In this document: positions 1 to 8,496 of the stretch, in pieces | Layout of the letters: each line of letters opens with the position of its first letter | Position numbering within the stretch: the stretch's first letter is position 1 | Assembly (NCBI RefSeq): GCF_014204515.1 | Contig: NZ_JACHLI010000001.1 | Location: forward strand, 372,001-436,000 | Reading direction: 5' to 3' | Length of the DNA: 64,000 nucleotides | From: Pseudomonas nitroreducens | GTDB lineage: Bacteria; Pseudomonadota; Gammaproteobacteria; Pseudomonadales; Pseudomonadaceae | Made by a program: the position numbers and the translations under genes | The notes under the pieces: model-generated | What the model was told of the DNA's origin: nothing | Seen by the model: the letters and a program-made list of their open reading frames with translations, nothing else | Database searches by the model: none

Positions 1-171
1 GAGGCGCTTCTACTGCACGCTGGGCCGGCTGAGGCTGTGAAGTTCGTGCGCACTGCGAAACAAGGGAGTGCCCTGCTGCAGCTCATGGGCGGGGTGGCCT
101 TGGGGCCGTACATGCACATGCTCCCGGACGAGATCGCAACCAAGGGTGCAGTGATGGAACTCGACCTCTGA
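1..171 (+). CDS. Family A paralog, C-terminal fragment (gene begins outside the window)
   Basis: Frame 1 is open from the window edge to the TGA at 169-171 and encodes about 56 residues. They match the C-terminal end of the family A proteins found downstream: LLQLMGG-x2-LGPYM corresponds to 'W-x-ALF-x2-FG-x3-M-x-PYM', then PDE-x2-T and the terminal MELDL. It is therefore the last part of a further family A gene placed before the 1693-8222 operon. The function is unknown. The cut is the window edge, not a truncation of the gene. Confidence 0.85.
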   Translation, partial: EALLLHAGPAEAVKFVRTAKQGSALLQLMGGVALGPYMHMLPDEIATKGAVMELDL

Positions 172-209
172 TGAAGGGGTAATTGTCCGCAAAAAGGGCG
201 GGTAGGGCG

Positions 210-248
210 TTGCCAGTTCGGCTTGATGTATCTACAATGTAGATACAT
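210..248 (+). promoter_or_regulatory. Sigma70-like promoter with palindromic operator over the -10
   Basis: TTGCCA at 210-215, a 17-bp spacer and TACAAT at 233-238 form a good promoter. The -10 lies inside a perfect inverted repeat, 226-248, with 11-bp arms (ATGTATCTACA / TGTAGATACAT) around one A. Its core CTACA-N-TGTAG recurs at 1631-1641 over another -10. The predicted transcription start near 245 favours translation from 307. The binding protein is unknown. Confidence 0.7.
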
Positions 249-306
249 AGCGAATGGCAGCCCCGGCCGCCGGCCGCACTCCATGCATCAGGTGCAGGAA
301 AACCGC

Positions 307-825
307 ATGAGCTGGATCAAAACCACCGAGCGTCTACCGGCCACCGGCCAGGAGATGCGCTGTCGCCTCAAGCACTGGAACTCAGACAAGATCGTCGAGG
401 AGCGCCTGGTCAAAGTCGAAGAAGACGACTGCGCCTGGCGCACTGCCGATGATAAGTCCGAGATCAGCTACAACTGGAACGTGATCGAGTGGGAAGACAC
501 CTCCGATCAAGCCATCAGCCATACAGGGATGCCAGGCATGAACCTCTCTTCGCGCAATCTGACCTTCGACGCTCTGCAAGACGCCTATGTCGCAGTGCTC
601 CAGGGAAACCCCGGCAAGGCTCTCAAGCTGGCGGGCGGTGGCGCTGTCTTCCTGCGTGATGGCAACATCTACGCCGTCACCCTGAGCGATGCCGGCGAAG
701 TGGAGCACGAATCCGCTGGTTGCATCAGCCCGCTGGCGTGGGATGATGAGCGTGGTTGCTGGGACGACGAGACCCCGGAGTCCACAGTCGCCGACGTCAA
801 CGCCCCCGTATTCATCGAACTCTGA
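307..825 (+). CDS. DUF551-like small protein with extra C-terminal domain
   Basis: 172 residues. The N-terminus MSWIKTTERLPATG is typical of DUF551 proteins, which are common on phages and plasmids and have no settled function. A tryptophan-rich stretch ending NWNVIEWED closes that domain near residue 65. The C-terminal half (VAVLQGNPGKALKLAGGG, then an acidic tail) is not one I recognise. The ATG at 307 is preferred because GCAGGAAAA lies just upstream and the promoter start is near 245, which excludes the upstream in-frame starts. A second gene follows 34 bp later. Confidence 0.7.
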   Translation: MSWIKTTERLPATGQEMRCRLKHWNSDKIVEERLVKVEEDDCAWRTADDKSEISYNWNVIEWEDTSDQAISHTGMPGMNLSSRNLTFDALQDAYVAVLQGNPGKALKLAGGGAVFLRDGNIYAVTLSDAGEVEHESAGCISPLAWDDERGCWDDETPESTVADVNAPVFIEL

Positions 826-859
826 CCGCCAGCGCGGTCGTCAGCAGAAGGGAACGCAC

Positions 860-1255
860 ATGGAAGGCCACCGCATCATTCGCAGTCTGACCGACGATCA
901 CATGGTCTACCCCGGCCACCCACTGGTGGTCGCCACGGTGATCATGACCCTCTACCCGGACTTCCAGTCGGCTAACAAGCGCACCGAGCTCAATTTCTCG
1001 GAGGCCTTGGGCGACAACCGAGTGCCGGGAGCTGGCTGCCACGTCAACGCGGCCATGAACCTGCTGAAGAAGGGCTCCGATGGCGAATCCATTGACGCCA
1101 TGGTCGAGTACGGCAACTGGTACTGGGTTGAAGGCCAGGCGGGCGGGCACACCAAGAATGTCGCTGCTGGCGTAGCGCAAGCTGCTCAGATCGAGCCCAA
1201 GTTCCGTGAACTGGCTGCCACCTGGTTCGCCCCTCCTGCGGCTAAGAGTGCCTGA
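860..1255 (+). CDS. Hypothetical protein, 131 aa
   Basis: I do not recognise this protein. It starts at ATG 860 behind AGAAGGGA and reads MEGHRIIRSLTDDHMVYPGHPL. It is soluble and mixed alpha/beta, with no membrane segment or cysteine cluster. It sits 34 bp after the DUF551-like gene and 71 bp before the next small gene, so all three probably share the promoter at 210-238. The long reverse-strand reading frames over it look like high-GC shadows. Confidence 0.7.
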   Translation: MEGHRIIRSLTDDHMVYPGHPLVVATVIMTLYPDFQSANKRTELNFSEALGDNRVPGAGCHVNAAMNLLKKGSDGESIDAMVEYGNWYWVEGQAGGHTKNVAAGVAQAAQIEPKFRELAATWFAPPAAKSA

Positions 1256-1326
1256 AGGCCTCTGGCGCCGACAAACTCCGCCGGGCAGCCCGTTGCTGCC
1301 CGGCCAAAACCCTCATCGAGGTAACC

Positions 1327-1578
1327 ATGCTGCTCGCATCAACCTCCGGCGACATGAGTATCGTCACCCTGATTCGAGACCTCCCCAAGTCCTGGGTCAT
1401 ACAGCGGGACGGCAGAGAGCTGCGCATCAGCAAGTCCGACCCCAAACGCCGCGTCTTCGAGAAGAGCTCCGAGGCAATGGCCTGGGCCGGCGGTGACCCC
1501 GTTGTGGTCGCAAGCTACGCCGAAGAGGAGCGCCAGCGAGAGGCTGACCTCGCCAAGTTGGAGGCTGCGGGCGCCTGA
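1327..1578 (+). CDS. Hypothetical protein, 83 aa, acidic helical C-terminus
   Basis: ATG 1327 follows CGAGGTAACC, a good ribosome site. A compact N-terminal half (MSIVTLIRDLPKSWVIQRDG, which contains a possible later start at 1354) leads into a charged helix (YAEEERQREADLAKLEAA). No family recognised. It is the last gene before the operator-promoter of the family A operon. Confidence 0.65.
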   Translation: MLLASTSGDMSIVTLIRDLPKSWVIQRDGRELRISKSDPKRRVFEKSSEAMAWAGGDPVVVASYAEEERQREADLAKLEAAGA

Positions 1579-1608
1579 AGCTGCATCAGTTCTAGCGCTC
1601 TGCGTCCT

Positions 1609-1641
1609 TTTTCGGGATATTGCTCCCCCTCTACACTGTAG
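1609..1641 (+). promoter_or_regulatory. Promoter of the family A operon with the same palindrome over the -10
   Basis: TTTTCG at 1609-1614, a 17-bp spacer and TACACT at 1632-1637. The -10 is inside CTACACTGTAG (1631-1641), the same CTACA-N-TGTAG core as at 226-248; the arms extend outward as C/G-rich sequence with one mismatch. The next gene in this orientation is the first of four tightly packed family A genes. A shared repressor for both transcription units is the simplest reading (inference). Confidence 0.6.
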
Positions 1642-1692
1642 GGGCGGGGGCTTCGCTGCTGATCCCTCGCCTGAATGCCCAGGGGGAAAGCG

Positions 1693-3327
1693 GTGGCGCA
1701 GTCCAGAGATAACGACAGGCAGGATCACTCCAGCAAGACAGCGCAAGTCGCTTATGAGCTGGTTGTAGCCCTCATCGGTGGGAATGTGGCGCAGGCAGAG
1801 AGCCTGGCTCACGACCACCCGAATGTGCGTCCGCGCATCGTCCAGAAAGGCGAAGTCTTCTACCTCGAAACTCTGAATCAGTCCCGGCAGATTTCCGTAT
1901 CTGGCGCTCCCAATGGTGCCCTTGCCAGCCTGAAAGACGGGCCAGACGGCTTCCGCTGGCACAAACTGCTCCAGGAGCTTGGCCTTTACGGCCCGAAGGG
2001 CTACCGCTCGCCGTTCTTCGAGATGATGAACGCGAAATCTTCTCCACGGCTGCCGCGCTTCGACTCCGGGCAGTCCGGCAGCTGGTCGCACGCCGATCTA
2101 CCTCATCTCACCAAGGGCGTTGTCGAGAAGCCGGCGCTGGCTCAGGCGCTCTATCAGCTGTCCGAAGACAAGCAGTGCGATGCCCTGGATCACATGCTTT
2201 GCTGGGCCTCTCCTGCCATGATCGAGGCCTTCCCGGACATGCTTCATCCCTTCGAGCAGCTCCAGGCACTGGCGGTGGAGGTGCAGAGTTTCAACGAGAG
2301 CGGGGTGCGCTCGCTGGCCAGCGATTTCTACCCGCCGATCCGGAGCGTGCCGGCGCACGTCATGACTGGTCTGGGCGGGGAGTCCCCGGCGTATCGCCTG
2401 GGAAATCTTCGCCTGGGCCTTCGCATCCCAGGGCGCGACTCCGCGCAGCTTGATGAAGCGCTGCTGAAGCAATTCGCCGGCCCTACGGTTTCCTACGGGT
2501 TTGGGTTTGCTGGTGACCGGGTGCTTTGTCGCACCACGGCATCGTTCCTCATGGGCTTCGAACAAGCTCCGGTTCGAGATGAAGTCGTCGACCTCGCGTT
2601 GAGCAAGTTGGCCAACTACTTCCCGCTCTCGGTCATGAACGCTTTGACCGACCAGGCCGTAGGCCGAGCCAATAATCTGATCCGGGACAAAGCCGATTGG
2701 ATGGGTGTGCGCGAGCTGTTCAAGAAGATGGCCAGCGATGATGTCCTGCGGGACTTCTGCTTCACGGAGCTGCCCTTCGAGGTGCTGGAGCATTACGCCC
2801 AGCAGCGCAGAAGCACTCACCACCTCTACACCGTCGGCGAAATGCTCCTGCTTGAGGACGAGTTTGGACTCAAATTCGACCGTTTCGAGTGCACAGTGAC
2901 CTTGGCCGACATCGAGATGCTTAAGCGGGAAGGGCGCAAGCTGCTTTCTGGCATCGCTGTTCATCCAAGCCTCGAAATCGACAGGAAAGACCCAGGCCCC
3001 CAGGTCAAGCTGAAGGCTCTGAAGGACATCTACGACCTGGCCGAGGGTTCCATCAGCGTGCTCGGGATTTCGAGCGAGGATCGCCCCGGCCTGGTGCTGA
3101 CTGAGACCTGCAAGGCGAGGAAGAAGAGCAAGTCCAGTGACCGCTCCCTGGTGTGCATCGCCTGGATGCTGAACAAAGGCGTGGAAACGCTGGTTCCGGC
3201 CGCGCGTGGCAAGCTGCAGTGGGATGCCCTGTTCGACGTTTTCGGCGCAGAGAAGATGAGGCCCTACATGCAGGAAGCCCCGGACGCTGCGATGACGCAG
3301 CAGATGATGAACGTGATGGACATCTAG
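1693..3327 (+). CDS. Family A paralog A1
   Basis: 544 residues; no known family recognised. Landmarks that define family A: an N-terminal helix pair (ELVVALIGGNVAQAESL, 22-38) resembling one ankyrin-type hairpin; a GLY turn at 97-99; LPHLTKG at 136-142; MLCWASPAMI at 168-177; GFGFAGDRVLCRTTASFL at 269-286; NYFPL at 308-312; and the C-terminal 'W-x-ALF-x-VFG-x3-M-x-PYM' plus the tail YMQEAPD...MTQQMMNVMDI. GTG 1693 is chosen because AGGGGGAAA sits five bases upstream; the in-frame ATG at 1675 has no ribosome site. First gene of an operon with A2-A4, and the predicted target of the promoter at 1609-1637. Function unknown; all-helical and cytosolic by appearance. Confidence 0.85.
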   Translation: MAQSRDNDRQDHSSKTAQVAYELVVALIGGNVAQAESLAHDHPNVRPRIVQKGEVFYLETLNQSRQISVSGAPNGALASLKDGPDGFRWHKLLQELGLYGPKGYRSPFFEMMNAKSSPRLPRFDSGQSGSWSHADLPHLTKGVVEKPALAQALYQLSEDKQCDALDHMLCWASPAMIEAFPDMLHPFEQLQALAVEVQSFNESGVRSLASDFYPPIRSVPAHVMTGLGGESPAYRLGNLRLGLRIPGRDSAQLDEALLKQFAGPTVSYGFGFAGDRVLCRTTASFLMGFEQAPVRDEVVDLALSKLANYFPLSVMNALTDQAVGRANNLIRDKADWMGVRELFKKMASDDVLRDFCFTELPFEVLEHYAQQRRSTHHLYTVGEMLLLEDEFGLKFDRFECTVTLADIEMLKREGRKLLSGIAVHPSLEIDRKDPGPQVKLKALKDIYDLAEGSISVLGISSEDRPGLVLTETCKARKKSKSSDRSLVCIAWMLNKGVETLVPAARGKLQWDALFDVFGAEKMRPYMQEAPDAAMTQQMMNVMDI

Positions 3328-3332
3328 CCGAC

Positions 3333-4919
3333 ATGAGCGCACTCGAAACGGCGGCTTCAATCCTGCACAACCTGGTCGTAGGACGCCCCAAGGATCTGGA
3401 CTCGCTCATTGACGATATCGGATCGCCCAAACTGATGCTCTCAAGGCACGGCGGTGATGGCGTGCCAGTGCAGTATCGTTGCAGTCTTGCTGGGGAATCG
3501 ACTGAGATCGCTTTACCCCTACCAGCGCATGTCGGTCTCGCGCTCCTCAAAACTGCCGAAGATGGCCGTCTTTGGCTTGATTGCCTAAGTAAGCTTGGCC
3601 TCTACGATAGTGGTTCGTTTGATCCGTTGTTCCTCGATCTACTCCTGAGCTGCGTGAAAGAAGGGACACTGAAGCGATTCTCTGCCGTCTGCACCGGCTG
3701 GAACCTCGAGGACGTCCCTTTGCTGTCAAAAGGGGTGCTGTCTGGCGGGTACCTGGCTGTAGCGCTGACCGAGCACGCTACGAAGCACGGTTTCGATGAA
3801 GCGGAGTACATGCTGTGTTGGGCCAGTGACGAGATGATCGCCGGCTTCCCCGGAGAGCTGTTCCCCTTCGAACGGGACTTCCGCTATTCACCGAGCAAAG
3901 GCGGATGGCTAACCTGTAGCCAGCCACGAAGCTGCTACCCACTCGAAGAGATCCAATCTAGCGAGGTCGGCCGGGAGTATGGCCACGTGCTCTGCTCGCT
4001 GAAGCGGCACGCGGTCAATCCACGACTTGGGCACGAGCTGTTACAGATGTTTGGCTGTGAGCCTCTGAACATGGGCTTCGGAAACCCGCCTGGGGCACAG
4101 CTCTGCTACGCCAAGGCGTCCTTCCTCACATCTTTTGAGCTGAGGGCATTTGACGAAAAGATGCTGGAATTAGCGCGCTGTAGGTTTGAGAACTACTTCC
4201 CTTTGGGCGTGATGATTGCACTCCAGGAGGCACAGCAATTGAAACTCGAGGCAGTGCCGGAGCGGACGGCCGATTGGATGTTCCCGAAGAGCTTCATCGA
4301 CAAGATCGCTGGCACACCAGCCCTTTCAGAGCCCGCCCAGCGCACCCTTGGGCTTGATGTGCTCCGCTTTATCGGCAGGCTCGCAATCAAAGAGTCAATG
4401 GGCTCCACGTCACCGCTCGATGTTTACGGGGTTCGCTACCTCCGAGACACTCTCGGACTGGACGTCTCTGAGATGCAGATGCAGGTGCCACGCTACCTGT
4501 TCACACCTCCAATGTCAGATAACCCAGAACTGCCGGCGGTGAGAGACATCGTTCTCGATTGTGGGTACGCGCGGTCGGGCTCCGACCTGGATGAGCGCAA
4601 GGCTAACTTCCGGGAGATCTTCAACCGGATGGTGGGCACTCCGAAGATTGAAGGGATGCTGCTATCGCGAGACCCGGCGCTGCTCTTGAGTGGCTACTTC
4701 AAGTACGTGAAGAAGAGCCCTGCTTACGAGAACATCCCCTTGGCGATGGCCTGCTGGATGGAGCACCTGGGCGCCGACTTGATGGTGGATGGCGCCACCA
4801 AGCGCCGGCACTGGGACTTCCTGTTCGAGCTGTTCGGCGATGACGCCATGCGCGAGCACATGCACCGGGCGCCGGACGCGACCATGACGAACCGCATGCT
4901 GCAGACCCTGGATTTTTGA
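3333..4919 (+). CDS. Family A paralog A2
   Basis: 528 residues, starting five bases after A1, so co-translated with it. KLGLYDSGSFDP is at 87-98, LLSKGVL at 130-136, MLCWASDEMI at 160-169, LCYAKASFLTSFE at 257-269 and NYFPLGVM at 287-294. It ends YMHRAPD...TQRM-like tail: HRAPDATMTNRMLQTLDF. The LCYAKASFLTSF segment is nearly identical to A3, making A2 and A3 the closest pair of this operon. The upstream in-frame extension into A1 (to 3153) is rejected because it overlaps A1 completely and lacks family similarity. Confidence 0.85.
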   Translation: MSALETAASILHNLVVGRPKDLDSLIDDIGSPKLMLSRHGGDGVPVQYRCSLAGESTEIALPLPAHVGLALLKTAEDGRLWLDCLSKLGLYDSGSFDPLFLDLLLSCVKEGTLKRFSAVCTGWNLEDVPLLSKGVLSGGYLAVALTEHATKHGFDEAEYMLCWASDEMIAGFPGELFPFERDFRYSPSKGGWLTCSQPRSCYPLEEIQSSEVGREYGHVLCSLKRHAVNPRLGHELLQMFGCEPLNMGFGNPPGAQLCYAKASFLTSFELRAFDEKMLELARCRFENYFPLGVMIALQEAQQLKLEAVPERTADWMFPKSFIDKIAGTPALSEPAQRTLGLDVLRFIGRLAIKESMGSTSPLDVYGVRYLRDTLGLDVSEMQMQVPRYLFTPPMSDNPELPAVRDIVLDCGYARSGSDLDERKANFREIFNRMVGTPKIEGMLLSRDPALLLSGYFKYVKKSPAYENIPLAMACWMEHLGADLMVDGATKRRHWDFLFELFGDDAMREHMHRAPDATMTNRMLQTLDF

Positions 4920-4922
4920 CCT

Positions 4923-6449
4923 ATGGCTTGGGATCGAGACTACCTGACCCTGGTAACGGCACTCGTCCTTGGCGAGATCAAGGCCATTGAGGATCACGTC
5001 GAGGGGTTGGCGCGCCAGCCGTCATCTCATCCGGTCATCGAACTTATCAAGCGCGCTTCTCCGGCCGGGCGCGAGCCGATGTACCTTGTGCGGGCACAAG
5101 GGAGCAAGAAGAAGTTCGACTGCACGCATCTCTATGGCCTGGGTCTGAGCCAGCTTGAGGACGAAAAGGACGCCGCTGCCTGGCTCGATTACTTGTCGTG
5201 TCTCGGCCTATATCGGAACGGGAAGTTTGACCCTGCCTTCAATGAGTTACTGGCCCTGACGACTAAGCAAACCCGGATCGCTAAGGTGAGCGGATGGGCA
5301 GGGGAGTTTGGACGCAAATCCCTGCCGTTCCTGACCAAAGGGGAGCTGCGCAATCCGTCCCTGGCCATCGCCCTGGTTGAGCAGCAGTCGCTGCACTGGG
5401 CGGAGGCCGCCGACTACCTGTTGTGCTGGGCTTCTGATGAGATGATCTCCGCGCATCCTGATGATCTGCACCCATACGGCCCCAGGCGTCTGATCAGCAA
5501 TTCGTCAAATGATCAGGATGTACTGCTGGCGTTGCAGATGCAGGGCCACAAGCGGCACCTGGCCAAGGCCGTTCTGGATGCGTTCGGGGATGTTCCGATC
5601 AGGGCAGGGCTTGGCTTCCCGGCCGGCGCTCGCCTCTGCTACACCAAAGCTTCCTTCCTGACGTCGTTCCAGTGCGAGCCGGTTTGCCTTGATCTGCTGG
5701 CGCAGGTAAAGGCGCAGGCCTGCAGGTATTTCCCCATGGGCGTGCTCGCAGCGATGCAGCCAGACCACGAGATGAGGCGCATCAACGCGCCGACGGTGTT
5801 CAGCGGCTACCAAAGCGCCGGACGGTTCATTGCCAGCCTGGCCGAGCTTCCAGAGTACGAGGCCCTGGCGGTTGCAGAGGTCAAGGCTGATGACTTGTCG
5901 ATGCTCGCGCGCAAGGTCGTCGAAATTTCCGCACACGGTGCTAGCGTGATCGGCCTGAAAGAGGCGCTGGTCTGTCAGCGCCTGGGTGCCGGCCACGTCG
6001 ATATGCGCTACCAGATAACCGAAGCAGAAGTGGGTGAGTACCTTGCCGCCAGCAGGCCTCTGCTCGCTTGTTCTCGTGTCGACGTAAAGCTGGATGCCCC
6101 CGAGAAATTCGACACCCTGCAGAAGCGGATTGCCGTGTTCCAGGATATCCTGCGCCTGATTCATCCCGGAACTCACGTTGACGGCATTCGTGTCAGTGCA
6201 GATCCCAAGGCCGCTTTGTCGGAGTTCAGCAATTTCCTCAAAAAGAACACCACTTACGGGAACCCTAGCGCTCTGCACCAGGCCAACCTGCGCAACATCG
6301 GGGCGGAGAGCCTGGTACCGGTTGCCGATGGCAAAGCCGCTTGGGATGCCTTGTTTTTGACCTTCGGCGACGAAGGCATGCAGCCCTACCTTGACCAAGT
6401 ACCTGACGCCACCGTGACCCAACGGATGGTTCTAACCCTGGATATCTGA
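4923..6449 (+). CDS. Family A paralog A3
   Basis: 508 residues, the shortest complete member, three bases after A2. CLGLYRNGKFDPAF is at 93-106, LPFLTKGEL at 134-142, LLCWASDEMI at 166-175, GLGFPAGARLCYTKASFLTSF at 229-249 and YFPMGVL at 269-275. The C-terminus has WDALFLTFGDEGM-x-PYL and the tail PDATVTQRMVLTLDI. It lacks the insertions after the CWA motif seen in A4-A9, so it shows the minimal family A core. Function unknown. Confidence 0.85.
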   Translation: MAWDRDYLTLVTALVLGEIKAIEDHVEGLARQPSSHPVIELIKRASPAGREPMYLVRAQGSKKKFDCTHLYGLGLSQLEDEKDAAAWLDYLSCLGLYRNGKFDPAFNELLALTTKQTRIAKVSGWAGEFGRKSLPFLTKGELRNPSLAIALVEQQSLHWAEAADYLLCWASDEMISAHPDDLHPYGPRRLISNSSNDQDVLLALQMQGHKRHLAKAVLDAFGDVPIRAGLGFPAGARLCYTKASFLTSFQCEPVCLDLLAQVKAQACRYFPMGVLAAMQPDHEMRRINAPTVFSGYQSAGRFIASLAELPEYEALAVAEVKADDLSMLARKVVEISAHGASVIGLKEALVCQRLGAGHVDMRYQITEAEVGEYLAASRPLLACSRVDVKLDAPEKFDTLQKRIAVFQDILRLIHPGTHVDGIRVSADPKAALSEFSNFLKKNTTYGNPSALHQANLRNIGAESLVPVADGKAAWDALFLTFGDEGMQPYLDQVPDATVTQRMVLTLDI

Positions 6450-6452
6450 TCT

Positions 6453-8222
6453 ATGGCTTCTTTCAGCTTCCCTAACAACCTGTACCAGCTGCTCTTCGAG
6501 CGTCACCGCGTACAAACTGCGGACTCTGCGGTAAGTGGGGATTTGTTTGATGAGATAATGGGCCTCGAGAAAGAATCAGTGCCAGGAGTATTCCTGTACT
6601 CGGTAATTGCCGGTGATTTACAGGTGGCGAAGGCTTGTTGGGATCTTCATGGCCCGTTCAAACTTAACGTGGTCGGTAGGGGAACTTGGCTTCAGATCAT
6701 GAGAGGCGTAGAGGTTGTGGAAATCACTTTCCCACAGCCGCTTTTGATGGTCAGGAGCCCTGGTCATGTACTTGAGTTGCTGGAGCTACTGAAGCTGGCG
6801 CTGGATGGAGATGATCGCGGGGCTGCTCTGCTGCACCAGGTGCTGTTCGATGTCGATAATGGCCTCTCGGCCCGTGAACACCTTGTAGCTGGGATTCCAG
6901 ACTGGAAGATTGATGATCTACCTGTGCTCAACGACGGCGCCATCGAGCGTCCGGAGTTGCTTCTCGGTCTGCAGCGCCTGGCTGCCACCCGCGCGCTGCC
7001 GGCCCTTTATGACCATGCGTTGGTCTGGGCAACGTCCAGGATGCTTGAGCAGCACCTGGAAATCCTGACCCCATTCGGATCGGATCTCATGGTCGAGTTC
7101 GAGCGCCGCGCGGTTGATGAGGCAGATCGGGCGCGAATGGGGGTGTCTGTCATGTTCTCAACCCAGCCGATGGGGAAGTACCTGGCCCAGTCTTTCCACC
7201 AGACCGACTTCATGAACCACACCTACACTGGCGGGCAGTGGCCGATAGACCCCAGCCGTCCGCTGCGCATCAAGAGGTTCTTCCTTGAAATGGCCGGCCT
7301 GGGTGACGGAATGGAGCTGCTGGATGCTCCGGTTGTAGAGGCGCTAGCGCCGAAAGCAGCAGCGATGGGGTTTGGTTTCAACTCAGGGATGCTGCTTTGC
7401 CGGGTTAAAGTCTCCGACTTGGCTGCTTTCCCCATGAATGAGCCGGAGCCGGCGCGCACCGCCCACATCGTCAAGGCCCTGGAGGGTTACTTCCCGCCGC
7501 ATCTCGCGTGCAGCCTCTACGGTGCTACTGAGAAAGCGCACCGGGCTTTCGACCTTGCGAACGCATTCAAAGCCGTGCGCACGGAGCCTCGTGAACTGTT
7601 GAGCCTGATGGCTAGCAACCTGGACGTCGCCGAGGCTGCCATGAAGGAGCTGCCGGCTGAGTTCCTGGAGTTTGTTGTATCCGATGCCTACCGGCAGGAA
7701 TCCAAATACCATGTCGATGCAAAAGAGACCCTCTTGATTGCCAAGCAACTGGGTCTGAGTCTCGACGGGTTGAAGTTCAAGCTCAGCGAGGCTGATGTCG
7801 ACCTGCTGTTCAAGGCGGGCATCCGATTTTCGCCAGGAACCAGGATACAGCTGCTCTCGGTGGTGGCCACGCTAGGAAGGGAGTCCGGATTCCCAATGCT
7901 GCGCCAGGCCGGCGCACAGCTCTCGCAAATGGGAGAGAGCTCGCTTCTCGTCGGCGATGACGAGTTTATGCTGTCGAATGCCGACCTGGTGAAGACCCTC
8001 TCGAAGGCCAGGACTGAGCGGTCACTGCACACGAATAAGAACCTCTGCCTGGAGGGCATTGCCCAGCACCGAGGTATCGAGGCCTTGTTGCCTGATGTGC
8101 GCACCGCTACCAATTGGAAGATGATGTACCGGGTGTTCGGTGATGAACTCATGGCTCCCGTCATGCACCTGGCGCCGGAGTCTGTGCAGACGCAGCGCAT
8201 GACGATGGCCTTTGAACTTTGA
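6453..8222 (+). CDS. Family A paralog A4, divergent
   Basis: 589 residues, last gene of the A1-A4 operon, three bases after A3. The cysteine of the CWA motif is replaced (ALVWATSRML, 189-198), and the SFL segment reads VSDLAAF after LLCR (314-317). GFGF (306-309) and GYFPP (345-349) remain. An insertion of roughly 60 residues follows the CWA region (about 215-280). The tail is kept: MHLAPESVQTQRMTMAFEL, ending EL instead of DI/DL. The changed motif suggests a specialised or drifting copy. Confidence 0.82.
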   Translation: MASFSFPNNLYQLLFERHRVQTADSAVSGDLFDEIMGLEKESVPGVFLYSVIAGDLQVAKACWDLHGPFKLNVVGRGTWLQIMRGVEVVEITFPQPLLMVRSPGHVLELLELLKLALDGDDRGAALLHQVLFDVDNGLSAREHLVAGIPDWKIDDLPVLNDGAIERPELLLGLQRLAATRALPALYDHALVWATSRMLEQHLEILTPFGSDLMVEFERRAVDEADRARMGVSVMFSTQPMGKYLAQSFHQTDFMNHTYTGGQWPIDPSRPLRIKRFFLEMAGLGDGMELLDAPVVEALAPKAAAMGFGFNSGMLLCRVKVSDLAAFPMNEPEPARTAHIVKALEGYFPPHLACSLYGATEKAHRAFDLANAFKAVRTEPRELLSLMASNLDVAEAAMKELPAEFLEFVVSDAYRQESKYHVDAKETLLIAKQLGLSLDGLKFKLSEADVDLLFKAGIRFSPGTRIQLLSVVATLGRESGFPMLRQAGAQLSQMGESSLLVGDDEFMLSNADLVKTLSKARTERSLHTNKNLCLEGIAQHRGIEALLPDVRTATNWKMMYRVFGDELMAPVMHLAPESVQTQRMTMAFEL

Positions 8223-8233
8223 TTCATGACACT

Positions 8234-8278
8234 TTGACATGATGCTGATTGTGATGTAGTCTTGCATCAAATTTGATG
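8234..8278 (+). promoter_or_regulatory. vapBC promoter and palindromic operator
   Basis: TTGACA (8234-8239), a 17-bp spacer and TAGTCT (8257-8262) form a near-consensus promoter. A perfect 14-bp palindrome CATCAAATTTGATG lies at 8265-8278, just after the -10 and before vapB. VapB-type antitoxins usually repress their own operon by binding such repeats, so this is the likely autoregulatory operator (inference from the family). Confidence 0.75.
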
Positions 8279-8289
8279 AGAGCTGCTTC

Positions 8290-8496
8290 ATGCGCACCAC
8301 AGTCACTGTCGAAGACGAACTCTTCAACACCGCCAAGGCCTTCCTGGGCGAAGAAATCCCAGCAGCAGACGTGTTCCGCGTCGCCTTGGAGACGTTCGTC
8401 CGGGTCGAGTCCGCCAAGCGTCTGGCGGCCTTAGGAGGCGTTGCACCGGATGCTGTGGATGTCCCGCGCCGTGTTCCTGGGAGCATTGCCCCGTGA
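8290..8496 (+). CDS. vapB: VapB-type ribbon-helix-helix antitoxin
   Basis: 68 residues. MRTTVTVEDELFNTAKAFLG is the classic strand and first helix of VapB proteins of the MetJ/Arc fold; RVALETFVRVESAKRLAALGG is the second helix and linker; the basic, proline-rich end (VPRRVPGSIAP) would contact the toxin. The stop codon overlaps the GTG start of vapC by four bases (GTGA), the usual arrangement for coupled antitoxin and toxin. It should neutralise VapC and autoregulate through the palindrome at 8265. Confidence 0.85.
   Translation: MRTTVTVEDELFNTAKAFLGEEIPAADVFRVALETFVRVESAKRLAALGGVAPDAVDVPRRVPGSIAP

Noticed and set aside
223..306. Earlier start for the DUF551-like gene at 223
   Set aside because: It lies inside the operator-promoter and before the predicted transcription start.
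3153..3332. Upstream extension of A2 into the end of A1
   Set aside because: It would overlap A1 by 175 bases, has no ribosome site, and its residues match no family A member. ATG 3333 is preferred.
2098..3360. Long open frame on the - strand opposite A1 (420 codons), with similar ones at 1339-2091, 5505-6422, 8022-9122 and 9341-10501
   Set aside because: They mirror well-supported + strand genes, lack ribosome sites and have no recognisable sequence. High GC at third positions creates such shadows.
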